NCBI RefSeq assembly: GCF_012641745.1 | Contig: NZ_WEHZ01000022.1 | Span: forward strand, 1 to 64,000 | Source: Pseudoalteromonas peptidolytica | Lineage (GTDB): Bacteria; Pseudomonadota; Gammaproteobacteria; Enterobacterales; Alteromonadaceae | Length of the DNA stretch: 64,000 nucleotides | Reading direction: 5' to 3' | Part shown: piece after piece, positions 46,602-56,729 of the stretch | Layout of the letters: each line of letters opens with the position of its first letter | How positions within the stretch are numbered: the first letter of the stretch is position 1 | Translations under genes and position numbers: made by a program | The notes under the pieces: generated by a model | The model's input: only the letters and a program-made list of their open reading frames with translations | Told to the model about the DNA's origin: nothing | The model's database searches: none

Positions 46602-48839
46602 CTACTGAACAAGCTGTAGGTTGGGCTTGTCGCTGGGAATATGTTGCTTCAAAAACTGCTCAAACTCGCTACTAGATAACGGCTTTGAGTAATAATAACC
46701 TTGCACTGTTTGGCAGTTTAGCTCTTCTAAAATACTCAGTTGCACTTCATTTTCTACGCCTTCGGCTACAACATGTAAATCGAGGTTGTGGGCTATGGTG
46801 ACAATAGAATCAACCATATTTTTTCCGCGTTCGTTGCCCATGTCGTCAATAAACGCCTTATCCACTTTGAGTGTATTGAGTGGAAATTGTTTGAGATATG
46901 CCAGTGAAGAATAGCCTGTGCCAAAGTCATCCATCGCCAGGTGTATGCCTCTTGCACTTAATGAACGCATTATTGAAATTGCTTCTTTTGGATCATCCAT
47001 CACCGTACCTTCTGTGATTTCTAATTCCAAAAAATAAGAAGGAAGTTGATTTTTTTGCAAGATAATATCGATGCGAGTAGTGAGATCTGGCAAGCTAAAC
47101 TGTTTTGCTGATAAGTTAACCGCGACTCTGCCGTTGAAAAGCCCCTTATCAATCCAGCGTTTCACATCTTGGCACGCTTTGTCTAAAACGACTTCACCAA
47201 TCTCAATTATTTGTCCTGTTTCTTCCGCGATAGGGATAAATACACCGGGGCTGATAACCCCTTTCTTTGGGGTAATAAAGCGCACTAGAGCTTCCATTCC
47301 AACTAGTTCACCTGTTTTAATATTCATTTTCGGCTGATAGTAGACGACAAAGTGATCTTCTTTTAGGCCGTAGCGCATTAGGTTTTCTATTTGTAAGCGT
47401 TTTACCGCTTGTTCGTTCATAGAATCGTTGAAGAACAAATAATGATTACCTTTTTGCTTGGCGTGATACATCGCGGTATCTGCGTTTTTCAACAAGCTTT
47501 CTGGCGACTTGCCATCCTCGGGGCATAGTACAATACCCACAGAAGAGGTGATAACTAACTCGTGGTTAGCAATTTTAAACGGGGTCGCAATCGCTGCTAA
47601 AAACTGCTTAGCAGTACGTGTAATAGTATGAATATCATTGGTACCAGATATGACCAAAGCAAACTCATCACCGCCAAGGCGATAAAATGTATCTTGTTGA
47701 CGCGCTAGTTTGTTTAAGCGCATAGCGAGTTTTGCAAGCAGGGTATCACCAAGCTGGTGTCCAAGAGAATCGTTGATTTTTTTAAAGTTGTCTAAATCAA
47801 AAACCAAAAGGGCATGGTGTGTGCCTTGCTGTGAAAGTTTTTGTAGGTTAGTAAAAAATAGATTCCGGTTGGGTAAACCTGTGGTGCGATCGCGGTTAGA
47901 TAAATTATGAAGCTGTGATTCAGCTTTTTTGCGCTCTGTTAAATCTGAATACACCACTACATAGTTACTAATTTGACCATGGTTATTTTTAATTTCATCT
48001 ATGGTAATTTCAATGGGAAGTAGCACATCAGCTGCATTTCGAAGCTTTAATTCTTCTTGCCAGTGTTCCGTTTGACTAAGTTGCGATTTTACTTGCGTAA
48101 CAAATTTATTGTCGTAGCCAGGTAAGTTAAAAGGCTTATTGATATAGTGCTCACGTTGTCCCCCAAATAATTTTAGATAGCTTGGGTTGAGATCAACTAA
48201 GTTATAGTCTTTGTCATATATTGCAATGGCATCCGTAAGGGATTCAACGCACTTAGCGAATAAATTAAGCCTTTCTTCGGTGCTCTTAAAGTGGCCAATA
48301 TCTCGAACCGTACCTGTCATTCTAAGTGGATTTAGGTTCGTGTCTTTTTCAATAATTTTACCTCTATCTAAAACCCAATGATATTGTCCTAACTCATCCT
48401 TAATACGATAGCTGGCTTCAAAAAATGGGGTTTTTTCTGCGAAATGTTGCTTCATTAACTTTTCAACAATTAACAGATCTTGAGGATGGATCCGATGCTG
48501 ATTGGGAATGATGTTACCTGGTTTTGCTGAGTTCATCCCATATTTGTCATTTATCCGAACAATCTCACCAGATTGGATATTCCAATCCCATAGAGTATCA
48601 CCGCTACCTTCTATGGTACTTTTAAATCGTTGTTCGGTATGTTTTAGTTCAATGGTGGACTTTTTTAGTTGATGATTAGCCCAGACTAAATAAGGGATAC
48701 TGAGCAGTGCAAGAATAAAAGGGATGAGCCAAGCAAGTTGAGCATACGTCAATACACTAATGTCACTGGCGACCGCAGTAAACGGTGTAAGAGTGAATAG
48801 TATTGTACTGATTATTATTGTTTTTATTTGTTTGCTCAT
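46602..48839 (-). CDS. PAS-GGDEF-EAL c-di-GMP signalling protein
   Basis: This 745-residue protein has a signal-like first helix (about 7-25), a membrane helix at about 33-53, two PAS-type sensor domains (about 65-190 and 195-310), a GGDEF domain with intact R-L-G-G-D-E-F and an inhibitory-site RxxD (RQQD) five residues earlier, and an EAL domain with intact M-E-A-L-V and D-D-F-G-T-G-Y. Both cyclase and phosphodiesterase activities look possible. It contrasts with the inactive homologue at 12545. Confidence 0.9.
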   Translation of the reverse strand: MSKQIKTIIISTILFTLTPFTAVASDISVLTYAQLAWLIPFILALLSIPYLVWANHQLKKSTIELKHTEQRFKSTIEGSGDTLWDWNIQSGEIVRINDKYGMNSAKPGNIIPNQHRIHPQDLLIVEKLMKQHFAEKTPFFEASYRIKDELGQYHWVLDRGKIIEKDTNLNPLRMTGTVRDIGHFKSTEERLNLFAKCVESLTDAIAIYDKDYNLVDLNPSYLKLFGGQREHYINKPFNLPGYDNKFVTQVKSQLSQTEHWQEELKLRNAADVLLPIEITIDEIKNNHGQISNYVVVYSDLTERKKAESQLHNLSNRDRTTGLPNRNLFFTNLQKLSQQGTHHALLVFDLDNFKKINDSLGHQLGDTLLAKLAMRLNKLARQQDTFYRLGGDEFALVISGTNDIHTITRTAKQFLAAIATPFKIANHELVITSSVGIVLCPEDGKSPESLLKNADTAMYHAKQKGNHYLFFNDSMNEQAVKRLQIENLMRYGLKEDHFVVYYQPKMNIKTGELVGMEALVRFITPKKGVISPGVFIPIAEETGQIIEIGEVVLDKACQDVKRWIDKGLFNGRVAVNLSAKQFSLPDLTTRIDIILQKNQLPSYFLELEITEGTVMDDPKEAISIMRSLSARGIHLAMDDFGTGYSSLAYLKQFPLNTLKVDKAFIDDMGNERGKNMVDSIVTIAHNLDLHVVAEGVENEVQLSILEELNCQTVQGYYYSKPLSSSEFEQFLKQHIPSDKPNLQLVQ

Positions 48840-49076
48840 AAAATGCGTAACTCATCATTGCGATCTCTAATCTAAATCAAGCCCGCGTAGTAGTCAAAAA
48901 GAAAACGTTGATTAAGGTAAAATTCAGGTTGATTCTGCTTTTTAACATTAGATAAACAAAACTTTGGATGAAATTCATTACGATAGGGGATTAATGCGCA
49001 CACTTTATTGCATAAAATGTACGCTTTGAGGTACCAAATAAATGAGAAAAGTCACAGTAAGTATGGCAACAAAGCT

Positions 49077-51746
49077 CTAGTTACATTGTAAAACTAACCT
49101 TGGAGAGTCTGGTTTGAGCATATTATCAACATAAGCAACCACATCTGAGCGCTCCAATTTGTCTAAAGCTGCAATTAACCGGCATTGCATATCAAATTGG
49201 TGGAAGTCATTAGTGATCGAGATCCACAATCGCTGTGCCCTTAATCGTAGGTTTTTATCTTTTTCAGAGATTTGTAATAGTAAGCTCTCTTTTGAACGTT
49301 GCCAGCTAGCTTCGTCACACTCTCGCAGCTGTTTAGCAAACGTTTTTAAAAACGCGCCATGTCTAGTAAGTAGATGCTCACTATTGAAGTTTGGTGATTG
49401 AATATAAAACGCCACACCTGCACGGGTATTAAAGGGGGCATAGCCTGCACCAACTAAGTAACCAAGTTGTTCTTTTGTTCTTAATTGCTCAAAGTAATCT
49501 TGATTTAGTAAGTTGTTGATCGCCATCAAGGTTACTTTTTCTTCTACGGAATTAGTTTGTGATTGAAAATATTCAATGAAGGCATGATCGTTGCCTTCAC
49601 GTTGAATTTGTATACCCTCAACACGGTTAATCTCATTAAGCGGACGTTTTAAGTCATCCAGAATTTCACTATTGGAAAATAGCCCATGAACAGAAGTTTT
49701 TAGTTTTTCTGCATGGCGACGTTGCCAGTTGCCATGCATAAACGCTTTTACGTGAATGGCAGAGAAAAACTGCTTTCGAAACAATTGAAACTCATTGAAG
49801 CTTGCACTTTTTAAAGCGATGGCTAGGTCTTCAGGGCTTGGATTCCATGGCATTAAATGTGCTCCAAGGCAGCTGAAGAGTTCACTCACAGGTTTGTTTT
49901 TATTATGATTTTTCCAGTGCCGAATAAGCTGCTTTTTGTACTCGGCAAAGCGGGCTGCATGGATAGGTTGATGAAGCAAAGCTTCAACTAACTCAAGCAC
50001 TAACGTGATCTGATTACCTGTTAGCCCCGCAGTGTGTAATGTTAACCCACCTTGATGAGAGTTGATGTGATAACTGAGCCCAGCGAGTTCAGCACTGTAA
50101 AATCGTTCAGCGACGGCATCCATAAAAAGGTCTGCAAATAGTCTCGAAAGCGCCATATGCTTGTGGCAGGTCACTGACGGTGCAGAGTCTATTTCGAGAT
50201 AGAAATGTCCTTTTGTAACCCTAAAGGTGGTATCTTGTTTAAACCAAAACTCAAATCCTGGTTGGTCGGCTAATCGAACGGGTTTGTCTTGCTCGTATTC
50301 CACAGCATGAAGTGGGTTTTTAGCACTGAGGTATGGATTAATCGAAGGCAGTGACATTTGAGGCAATGGCATATGCACATTATATAGTGATTCAATCCAT
50401 TCTTTCGCAATCGTGGTGACGCTGTACGGTGTGTTGTACCACTTTGCCTTGTGACTGACTTCAACATCAGGGTGGATCAGCACTAACCGCATGTTTGTTG
50501 GACACAAATACGAGAGTAGCTTTTCATGATGCGCTTGACTGAAGCCGTCCATACGATAATCACCGTATAAGAAGTCCGCTTCAGAGTAATGATGCATGTT
50601 AACGCTAATTGAGTTAACCCAATCTAGCATGCGTCCTACTTCTTGGTTATCGAATGCAATATCTAATAATGTACTTTTATCCTGGTAAAGGCGTGGTAGT
50701 GCAGCGGTGTTTTGTTTGATTAATGCCAAATACTCGAACAGCATTTCAACGATGTCTTCATAGTACTCTATTCCCTCATCGGTGAGTGCAAAGCTGATGT
50801 TGAAATCACGAAAATTACTACCTGTGATCCCACCGCCCGCAGACAAGGCGTTGATCCACCCTTGGGATTTTAAAATGGAATATAACGATCCCTTTCCCTC
50901 GTAACCCAATAAGTGTGCCAGAAAGCTAACGCTTTTGTGTTTGTATAGATCTTCAGGGTTTGGCATTGCAAAACTCACAATAAGCTTCTGCATGTGCTTT
51001 CGCGGCTTTATTTGTAACTCGAGTTGTAAGTCACTCTGACGGTACATTGGTACTTGTATGGCTTGTTTTTGCTCCTGTGAGCCAACAATATTACCAAAAG
51101 GAAGGCTATATTGTTTTAAGGTTGCTAATGGTTGAGGGGCAGCAATAACAAGCGTCATCCATTGTGCTTGATAGTGCGCATTAAAAAATGCCCTGAGTTC
51201 GGATGCGATATTATCCCCTCGGTCAGCTAGCGTATCTCGGGTACCTACTGAAAACTTAGCGAAAGGGTGGGCTGGATTGATGGTTTCTTTATGTACCTGG
51301 TAAATACGGCGGCCATCGTCTTTGATTTTCATTTTGAATTCAGCGTCAATGGCTTCACGTTCCTTTTCTGTATCACCTTCACTTAATAAAGGAGACACAA
51401 AAAACTGACTAAAGCGCTCTAAGGCTTCTTCTAATCGCTCCGCATCGCAATCGAAATAATAGCTAGAGTGCTCGGTTCCTGTCCAGGCATTGCTCTGACC
51501 GCCATATTGGCTAATAAACTGAGAAAAGCCACCCGAGTCAGGGTGCTCAATAGTTCCGAGAAATAGCATATGCTCTAAAAAGTGAGCCATACCTTGACGG
51601 TCTTCAGGGTCATCAAAATGGCCAACATTAACTGTTAACGATACGGCACTCTTGGCTGTTGACTCATCATTAATCAACAAAACTCTAAGACCATTGTCCA
51701 GTGTTAAGAATTGGTACTGCCGACTATCATTATTACTCAGTTTCAA
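49077..51746 (-). CDS. pitrilysin/insulinase-type zinc protease (M16A)
   Basis: This 889-residue protein has the inverted zinc motif H-F-L-E-H near residue 55 and the distal Glu in the EKEREAIDAEF segment. It has the four-domain layout of pitrilysin and insulin-degrading enzyme, with TKEQLGYLVGAGY near the end. E. coli Ptr is exported and 962 residues long; here no signal peptide is seen, so a cytoplasmic location is likely. Translation appears to start at TTG (51746); no in-frame ATG lies upstream before a stop. Confidence 0.87.
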   Translation of the reverse strand: MKLSNNDSRQYQFLTLDNGLRVLLINDESTAKSAVSLTVNVGHFDDPEDRQGMAHFLEHMLFLGTIEHPDSGGFSQFISQYGGQSNAWTGTEHSSYYFDCDAERLEEALERFSQFFVSPLLSEGDTEKEREAIDAEFKMKIKDDGRRIYQVHKETINPAHPFAKFSVGTRDTLADRGDNIASELRAFFNAHYQAQWMTLVIAAPQPLATLKQYSLPFGNIVGSQEQKQAIQVPMYRQSDLQLELQIKPRKHMQKLIVSFAMPNPEDLYKHKSVSFLAHLLGYEGKGSLYSILKSQGWINALSAGGGITGSNFRDFNISFALTDEGIEYYEDIVEMLFEYLALIKQNTAALPRLYQDKSTLLDIAFDNQEVGRMLDWVNSISVNMHHYSEADFLYGDYRMDGFSQAHHEKLLSYLCPTNMRLVLIHPDVEVSHKAKWYNTPYSVTTIAKEWIESLYNVHMPLPQMSLPSINPYLSAKNPLHAVEYEQDKPVRLADQPGFEFWFKQDTTFRVTKGHFYLEIDSAPSVTCHKHMALSRLFADLFMDAVAERFYSAELAGLSYHINSHQGGLTLHTAGLTGNQITLVLELVEALLHQPIHAARFAEYKKQLIRHWKNHNKNKPVSELFSCLGAHLMPWNPSPEDLAIALKSASFNEFQLFRKQFFSAIHVKAFMHGNWQRRHAEKLKTSVHGLFSNSEILDDLKRPLNEINRVEGIQIQREGNDHAFIEYFQSQTNSVEEKVTLMAINNLLNQDYFEQLRTKEQLGYLVGAGYAPFNTRAGVAFYIQSPNFNSEHLLTRHGAFLKTFAKQLRECDEASWQRSKESLLLQISEKDKNLRLRAQRLWISITNDFHQFDMQCRLIAALDKLERSDVVAYVDNMLKPDSPRLVLQCN

Positions 51747-52089
51747 TATGCTGCTGCCGATAAATTAGTTAAAAGAAAGGTGAAGGTGATGCAAATTTCA
51801 TTTCATGTTAATCCTTCATTTGTTTTAATATAGCGAACAAACTGGCTAGATAGCTACTGGTTTCAAGAAAATAATGTTAGCCATCCTAACGTTGGCATTG
51901 TTTAGACCAAGGTTTAAGTAGTGGTCTAGAGAAATATATTTTACAGAGTCATCAGGCCTAGCTGTATTAACTAACACAAAAGCGAAAGAAGAGCATGCTT
52001 TGTGTTAAAAGACGCCGAAACTGAAACGGGTATGGTGCAAGTGTTAATACGTATAAATGTAGAGTAGTGCAGAAAAGGTGCTAAATAGT
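51747..52089. other. intergenic region between the protease gene and sixA
   Basis: No gene was found. A bulged hairpin AACACAAAAGC/GCTTTGTGTT lies at 51973-52006. The region must hold the divergent promoters. Confidence 0.35.
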
Positions 52090-52551
52090 ATGAAGACTAT
52101 CTTGATTATGCGTCATGGTGAAGCGCAAGCTATGCAGGCTGATGATGCCAGTAGGGCGCTGACACAGCTAGGTTTAAAACAAGCAAAAGACATGGGGCAA
52201 TGGCTGGAACAGCACTTTAAGATTGATGCGGCCTTGGTTAGTCCATATACACGAGCCCAGCAAACGGCCGAGCAGGTATTTTCCTTCCAGTCGCCGCAAT
52301 TTGTTGAAACCTGTGCAGATATTGTTCCCAGTGGTTCTGCAAACACAGCTACAGATTATCTCGAAACACTCATATCCATGCACCCAGAACATCAGACTTG
52401 GCTGTTGGTCGCACATATGCCGATAGTCAGCTACCTTGTTGACTGTTTGTGTCCTGACACTATGCCTATCTTTTCTACCGCAGCGGTCGCTGTGCTGGAG
52501 TATAGCGAAGAAACAGGTCGAGCAGAATTCATTTCCATGCAGTTGCCATAG
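52090..52551 (+). CDS. sixA: phosphohistidine phosphatase SixA
   Basis: This phosphatase of the histidine-phosphatase superfamily acts on phosphohistidine in E. coli (ArcB and, more recently, PTS-Ntr NPr). It has 153 residues with catalytic R-H-G in I-M-R-H-G-E-A and a second His in LLVAHMPIVS. I prefer ATG 52090 to the in-frame GTG at 52078, since AAGG then acts as ribosome site and the start aligns with E. coli SixA. Confidence 0.88.
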   Translation: MKTILIMRHGEAQAMQADDASRALTQLGLKQAKDMGQWLEQHFKIDAALVSPYTRAQQTAEQVFSFQSPQFVETCADIVPSGSANTATDYLETLISMHPEHQTWLLVAHMPIVSYLVDCLCPDTMPIFSTAAVAVLEYSEETGRAEFISMQLP

Positions 52552-52920
52552 CAAGGCGATTTGTCACTGACGCAGAAAAGTTAGCAATAATCGGTCTAAT
52601 GTCCTCTTTTTAATTTTTATTGAACCTTATCATAACGGCAGTGTCGTAGTATTTGCACTGCAAAGCACCCGTTTGGTCAATATATTTTGTTTGGGCGCAA
52701 ACTATATTGTACAAGTAATCTGCATAGTCTCGACCGCTATGTTATGGTTCTGTTATCGGTAAAGTTGTTTTTTAGAACTAGCATTGCTTTAATTTAAAAG
52801 GACAAATGTCCTCATTTTTTGGTTTTTTGTTGCTAAATGTTGTAAACTGTCAGCTAACATCGCTAAAAGTTGCAAAAAAATTGATTTTTTAGTCCGGTTT
52901 AACAAGCAAAGTAAAATTTA

Positions 52921-52984
52921 CCTGCTATAATTACCGCCGTCTCGTTCAGCCTTGCAAAGTTGTATCGCACTCTCGACTGCAAGG
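52921..52984 (+). promoter_or_regulatory. promoter and leader hairpin of the TonB-dependent receptor gene
   Basis: TGCTATAAT (52923-52931) is an extended -10 element with a perfect TATAAT hexamer and lies about 165 bp upstream of the receptor start. In the expected leader RNA, CCTTGCA (52950-52956) can pair with TGCAAGG (52978-52984), leaving room for post-transcriptional control. Confidence 0.5.
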
Positions 52985-53094
52985 TCCGCGTTATCTTATT
53001 CGAATCGCGAAAAATTGAACGTTCACGCCAAAGTGAAACGGCGCCCAAATTTAAACCGTTGAACAAAGAGTGCACTAAAAGGTCGAAAACCAAC

Positions 53095-55404
53095 ATGAAA
53101 GCAATGAAAAGATCCACGTTAGCTACGCTTATTAATGCTACGTTGTTCTCTGCTGTGGCAGGTACTTCATTCTCTGCACTTGCTGAAGAAGAGCAAGCCA
53201 AGTCTAATCAATTAGAAGTTATCCAAATTACTGCTCGTAAACGTGTAGAAAATGCACAGGAAGTTCCTGTGTCAGTATCTGCGCTGCAAGGAGATAATTT
53301 GAATGCTTACAGCTCCGCGGGTATGGACATTCGCTTTATGAACGCCAAGATCCCGAGCTTATCGGTAGAATCTTCATTTGGCCGTACTTTCCCACGATTT
53401 TATGTCCGTGGTTTAGGAAATACAGATTTCGATCTGAATGCTTCACAACCTGTGTCTTTGGTTGTTGATGAAGTTGTTCAAGAAAACCCAATCTTAAAAG
53501 GTTTCCCTGTATTTGATATTGCTCGTATCGAAGTATTACGTGGCCCACAAGGTACCTTGTTTGGTCGTAACACACCTGCGGGTCTAGTGAAGTTTGATAC
53601 AGTAAAACCAAGCCAAGAATTTGATGGCTATGCAGCGCTTTCGTATGGCAGCCGTGGTGCTGTTGACTTTGAAGGTGCTGTTGGTGGCTCGGTAACTGAC
53701 CGCTTATCTACTCGTATTTCTGCATTATGGCAGGAGCAAGAAGATTATATCGATGTTAAAGCACCTGGCTTTGAACAAAATGACGTCCTAGGTGGATATA
53801 GTGAGCAAGCGGTACGTTTACAGTTTTTATATGAAGGTGATGATTTCACCGGCCTCCTAAACTACCACTACCGAGACCTTGATGGTCGTCCAATTGCATT
53901 TCGTGCTAACTTAATCGAAGCAGGCTCAAATAATATTAACCCGCTTTACGACAATGACGTTGTTTATCATGATGCTGCATCTCGTTCGACACAACAAGTT
54001 GAAACACAAGGTCTAAGTTTAAAACTTGAGTGGGATCTCCCGGAGCACACAGTGACTTCGATCACAGCATGGGAAAGTGCAGAAATCTACTCTCGTGCAG
54101 ATGTTGATGGTGGCTATGGTGCCAATCTTGATTTCGTTGGATACCAAGGGCCAGGCTTAATACCGTTTGCTTCTGAAACTGCTGATGTTATTCCAGATCA
54201 TAATCAGTATACACAAGAGCTTCGCTTATCAAGTAACTTCTCTGGTGACTATAACTATCAAGTTGGTCTTTTCTTATATGAAGAAGATCTCACTATTGAA
54301 AGTTACAGCTTTGATACATTCGCGTATGATCAAGGCTTAGGCCAGTATGGCGCGCAAAATGGCTACGCCTATCAAGATCAAGACACGTCAGCATGGGCGA
54401 TATTTGGTTCATTCGACTACACGGTTTCGGATGATTTAAAAGTAACAGCTGGCCTACGTTACTCTGATGATGAAAAAGAGTTTTACGCTAAGCGTACTAA
54501 AAACCCAACGCCTTGGAATGGTTCACCAGACGTACTTGACGATACTGCCAACCCAAGTGATAGTCATGTGAGTTGGGATTTAAGTGCGACATATAAACTG
54601 ACTGACGACGTTAACTTATTTGGCCGCATTGCAAATGGCTTCCGTGCACCAAGTGTTCAAGGTCGTATCTTATTTGGTGATGAAGTAACAGTTGCTGAAT
54701 CAGAAACAACTAATTCAATCGAAGCGGGTATTAAATCTGACGTGTTAGATGGTCAAGGCCGTGTAAACGCGACGGTTTTCTACTATCAAATGGATGACCA
54801 GCAGCTTACCGCTGTGGGTGGTGGCGCTAACTTTAACCGCCTTATCAACACTGACAAAACCACAGGATACGGCTTTGAGTTGGATACTGAGTGGGTACTA
54901 ACTGACGAGCTAAATGCTACCTTTAACTTGAGCTACAATAATACCGAGCTTGAGGATGACAGTTTAGCTGTTGCGGTTTGTGCACAGTGTACGGTAACTG
55001 ATCCAACTTATATGGTAAATGGAGCGAATGGCCCTGAAGCTCGTGCTATTTTGGATGGCAACAGCCTACCACATGCACCAGAGTGGATTGCTAACGCGAC
55101 CCTTCGCTACACGAAAGAGTTAGAAGGTGGTGAGTTCTTTGTATATGGTGATATGTCTTACCGTAGCGAGATCGATTTCTTCTTGTACAAATCGGTAGAG
55201 TTTGAAGGTGAAGCTCTATTTGAAACTGGTTTACGTACAGGCTATCTGTGGTTCTCTGGTGATAATGAATACGAAGTATCAGCGTTTGTTCGTAACTTAT
55301 TTGACGAGCAAGTTGTTATTGGTGGTGTAGATTTTAACAATAACACGGGTATGCTGAATGAAGCGCGCTTCATTGGAGCTGAATTCAAAGTGAAATTCTT
55401 CTAA
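53095..55404 (+). CDS. TonB-dependent outer-membrane receptor
   Basis: This receptor of about 769 residues has a signal peptide (MKAMKRSTLATL..., cleavage near ALA-EE), a TonB-box-like LEVIQITARK, a plug domain (VPVSVSALQG..., RGPQGTLFGRNTPAG) and a 22-strand barrel ending in EFKVKFF with terminal Phe. It imports a ligand (siderophore, vitamin or glycan) using TonB energy; the plug type is common in marine polysaccharide or siderophore receptors, but the substrate cannot be told. I set the start at 53095 because upstream in-frame residues are unlike a signal peptide. Confidence 0.92.
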   Translation: MKAMKRSTLATLINATLFSAVAGTSFSALAEEEQAKSNQLEVIQITARKRVENAQEVPVSVSALQGDNLNAYSSAGMDIRFMNAKIPSLSVESSFGRTFPRFYVRGLGNTDFDLNASQPVSLVVDEVVQENPILKGFPVFDIARIEVLRGPQGTLFGRNTPAGLVKFDTVKPSQEFDGYAALSYGSRGAVDFEGAVGGSVTDRLSTRISALWQEQEDYIDVKAPGFEQNDVLGGYSEQAVRLQFLYEGDDFTGLLNYHYRDLDGRPIAFRANLIEAGSNNINPLYDNDVVYHDAASRSTQQVETQGLSLKLEWDLPEHTVTSITAWESAEIYSRADVDGGYGANLDFVGYQGPGLIPFASETADVIPDHNQYTQELRLSSNFSGDYNYQVGLFLYEEDLTIESYSFDTFAYDQGLGQYGAQNGYAYQDQDTSAWAIFGSFDYTVSDDLKVTAGLRYSDDEKEFYAKRTKNPTPWNGSPDVLDDTANPSDSHVSWDLSATYKLTDDVNLFGRIANGFRAPSVQGRILFGDEVTVAESETTNSIEAGIKSDVLDGQGRVNATVFYYQMDDQQLTAVGGGANFNRLINTDKTTGYGFELDTEWVLTDELNATFNLSYNNTELEDDSLAVAVCAQCTVTDPTYMVNGANGPEARAILDGNSLPHAPEWIANATLRYTKELEGGEFFVYGDMSYRSEIDFFLYKSVEFEGEALFETGLRTGYLWFSGDNEYEVSAFVRNLFDEQVVIGGVDFNNNTGMLNEARFIGAEFKVKFF

Positions 55405-55435
55405 TTCATGCTACAGTGATTATAATAGAATAACT

Positions 55436-55461
55436 AAAGCCCGCATTAAGCGGGCTTTTTT
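55436..55461 (+). terminator. terminator of the TonB-receptor gene
   Basis: AAAGCCCGC and GCGGGCTTT form a perfect stem with loop ATTAA followed by a T-run, about 32 bp after the receptor stop. Confidence 0.95.
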
Positions 55462-55488
55462 AATGAAATTTTTATGATAGGAGTGGAT

Positions 55489-55788
55489 ATGTCAGGTTTT
55501 TGGAACTATCGAGTGATATATTGTGAAGCGACCAAAGAAGAGGCGGCTTTATATCAGATCCATGAGGTAGAATATAATCTCAACGGTAAAGTTACGAACT
55601 GGTCTGAAACAGGCGCAGCACCTTTTGGGCGCACATTAGAAGAGCTACAAGCAGATGCAGAGCGACTCAAGTCAGCATTTGATAAACCAATTCTAAAAGT
55701 AATTCGACAGCCACGTGGGTATACCTTAGTAGAAGTTGAAACAGGCGAAGAAGCCACTGCTGAGCCTCCTGCGGGTCTAAACAGCTAA
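55489..55788 (+). CDS. small conserved hypothetical protein
   Basis: This 99-residue cytoplasmic protein has an alpha/beta pattern (WNYRVIYCEA, YQIHEVEYNLNGKVTNWSE, a helix LEELQADAERLKSAF, ILKVIRQP). It resembles small uncharacterised proteins whose role I do not know. The ATG at 55489 has TAGGAGTGG upstream. The next gene starts 23 bp later, so the two may be co-transcribed. Confidence 0.7.
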   Translation: MSGFWNYRVIYCEATKEEAALYQIHEVEYNLNGKVTNWSETGAAPFGRTLEELQADAERLKSAFDKPILKVIRQPRGYTLVEVETGEEATAEPPAGLNS

Positions 55789-55810
55789 ATAATCTATTAG
55801 GAGTGTTGTG

Positions 55811-56464
55811 ATGCGCTATCAGGCAGTTTTATTTGATTTTGACGGCACACTGGTTGACTCAGAAGCACTCCATTATCAAAGTTGGATGACAGTACTTACT
55901 CAGGACAATATTCATTATACTGAGTTGGAGTTTTGTGATGAGTTCTCAGGTGTACCAACATTAAAAGCAGCTCAGACGCTGAAATTACGGCATCAACTTC
56001 AGCCATCACCTCAAGCTTTGTGCGATCATAAAAATCGTATATTTGTGGCTCGGGCAGCAACTGTTTTCCCCAAGTTGATGCCTTATGCGAAACAAATACT
56101 TGAACTTACCGCTAAACGGGTGCCTATTGCACTTGTGACAGGAAGCAGCAAAGCCGAAGCACTTCCTGTGCTGGATCACTATCAACTCTTAGGGCTGTTT
56201 TCAGTGATAATTTGCAAAGATGATGTTACGCAGCCAAAGCCCCACCCAGAGCCATATAACAAAGCACTTAGTGCATTAAATATAGCACCGCATCAGGCTG
56301 TTGCAATCGAGGACACTTATACTGGGCTTACGTCAGCCAAAGAAGCAGGGGTAACTGCGGTCGTAGTACCAAACGTACATTCAAGTAAGCAAGATTTTAT
56401 TCATGCTGATCATTTGTTTACCGACTTAGAAGCGGTATTTAAATGGCTCAGTGCTAGCGAATAA
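55811..56464 (+). CDS. HAD-superfamily phosphatase/phosphomutase
   Basis: This 217-residue enzyme is of the beta-phosphoglucomutase/phosphatase group. The nucleophile motif D-F-D-G-T-L-V-D-S is at the start, a Ser/Thr motif in VTGSSKAE, a Lys in QPKPHPEPYN and an acidic motif in AIEDTYTG. An alpha-helical cap lies after the first motif. The substrate (sugar phosphate or similar) cannot be assigned. Confidence 0.85.
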   Translation: MRYQAVLFDFDGTLVDSEALHYQSWMTVLTQDNIHYTELEFCDEFSGVPTLKAAQTLKLRHQLQPSPQALCDHKNRIFVARAATVFPKLMPYAKQILELTAKRVPIALVTGSSKAEALPVLDHYQLLGLFSVIICKDDVTQPKPHPEPYNKALSALNIAPHQAVAIEDTYTGLTSAKEAGVTAVVVPNVHSSKQDFIHADHLFTDLEAVFKWLSASE

Positions 56465-56589
56465 ACCGGCTCAATAGGTTGTGAATCTAAATTTACTCTG
56501 ACTCGGTTTTACAAACGCCAAGTTATATGTAATCTTTAAATTAGAAATGCCAACACCATAAAGTAAATTAAGGGTGTGAAGTACCCGGT

Positions 56590-56640
56590 GGTGTCAGGTG
56601 TGCTCCTTCAGATTGGGCAAGAATTACGGCTAATTGGTTT
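56590..56640 (-). repeat. dispersed palindromic repeat, fragment R7
   Basis: A decayed 50-bp end only: the minus-strand sense of CTCCTTCAGATTGGGCAAGAATTA with AATTGGTTT corresponds to the GAAGGAG/TTGAGCAAGTATTAA end of the family. Confidence 0.55.
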
Positions 56641-56729
56641 AAGGGGCTACTTTGAGCTTTTTCGCCTAGAATTATGTGTTTACTGTAGTAAGTGAACTTA
56701 ACTTAATATCCACTGCAAAGGAATGTGCT

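Noticed and set aside
52899..53201. Minus-strand frame over the TonB-receptor start
   Set aside because: It overlaps the receptor signal peptide and leader, and the receptor frame is clearly coding.
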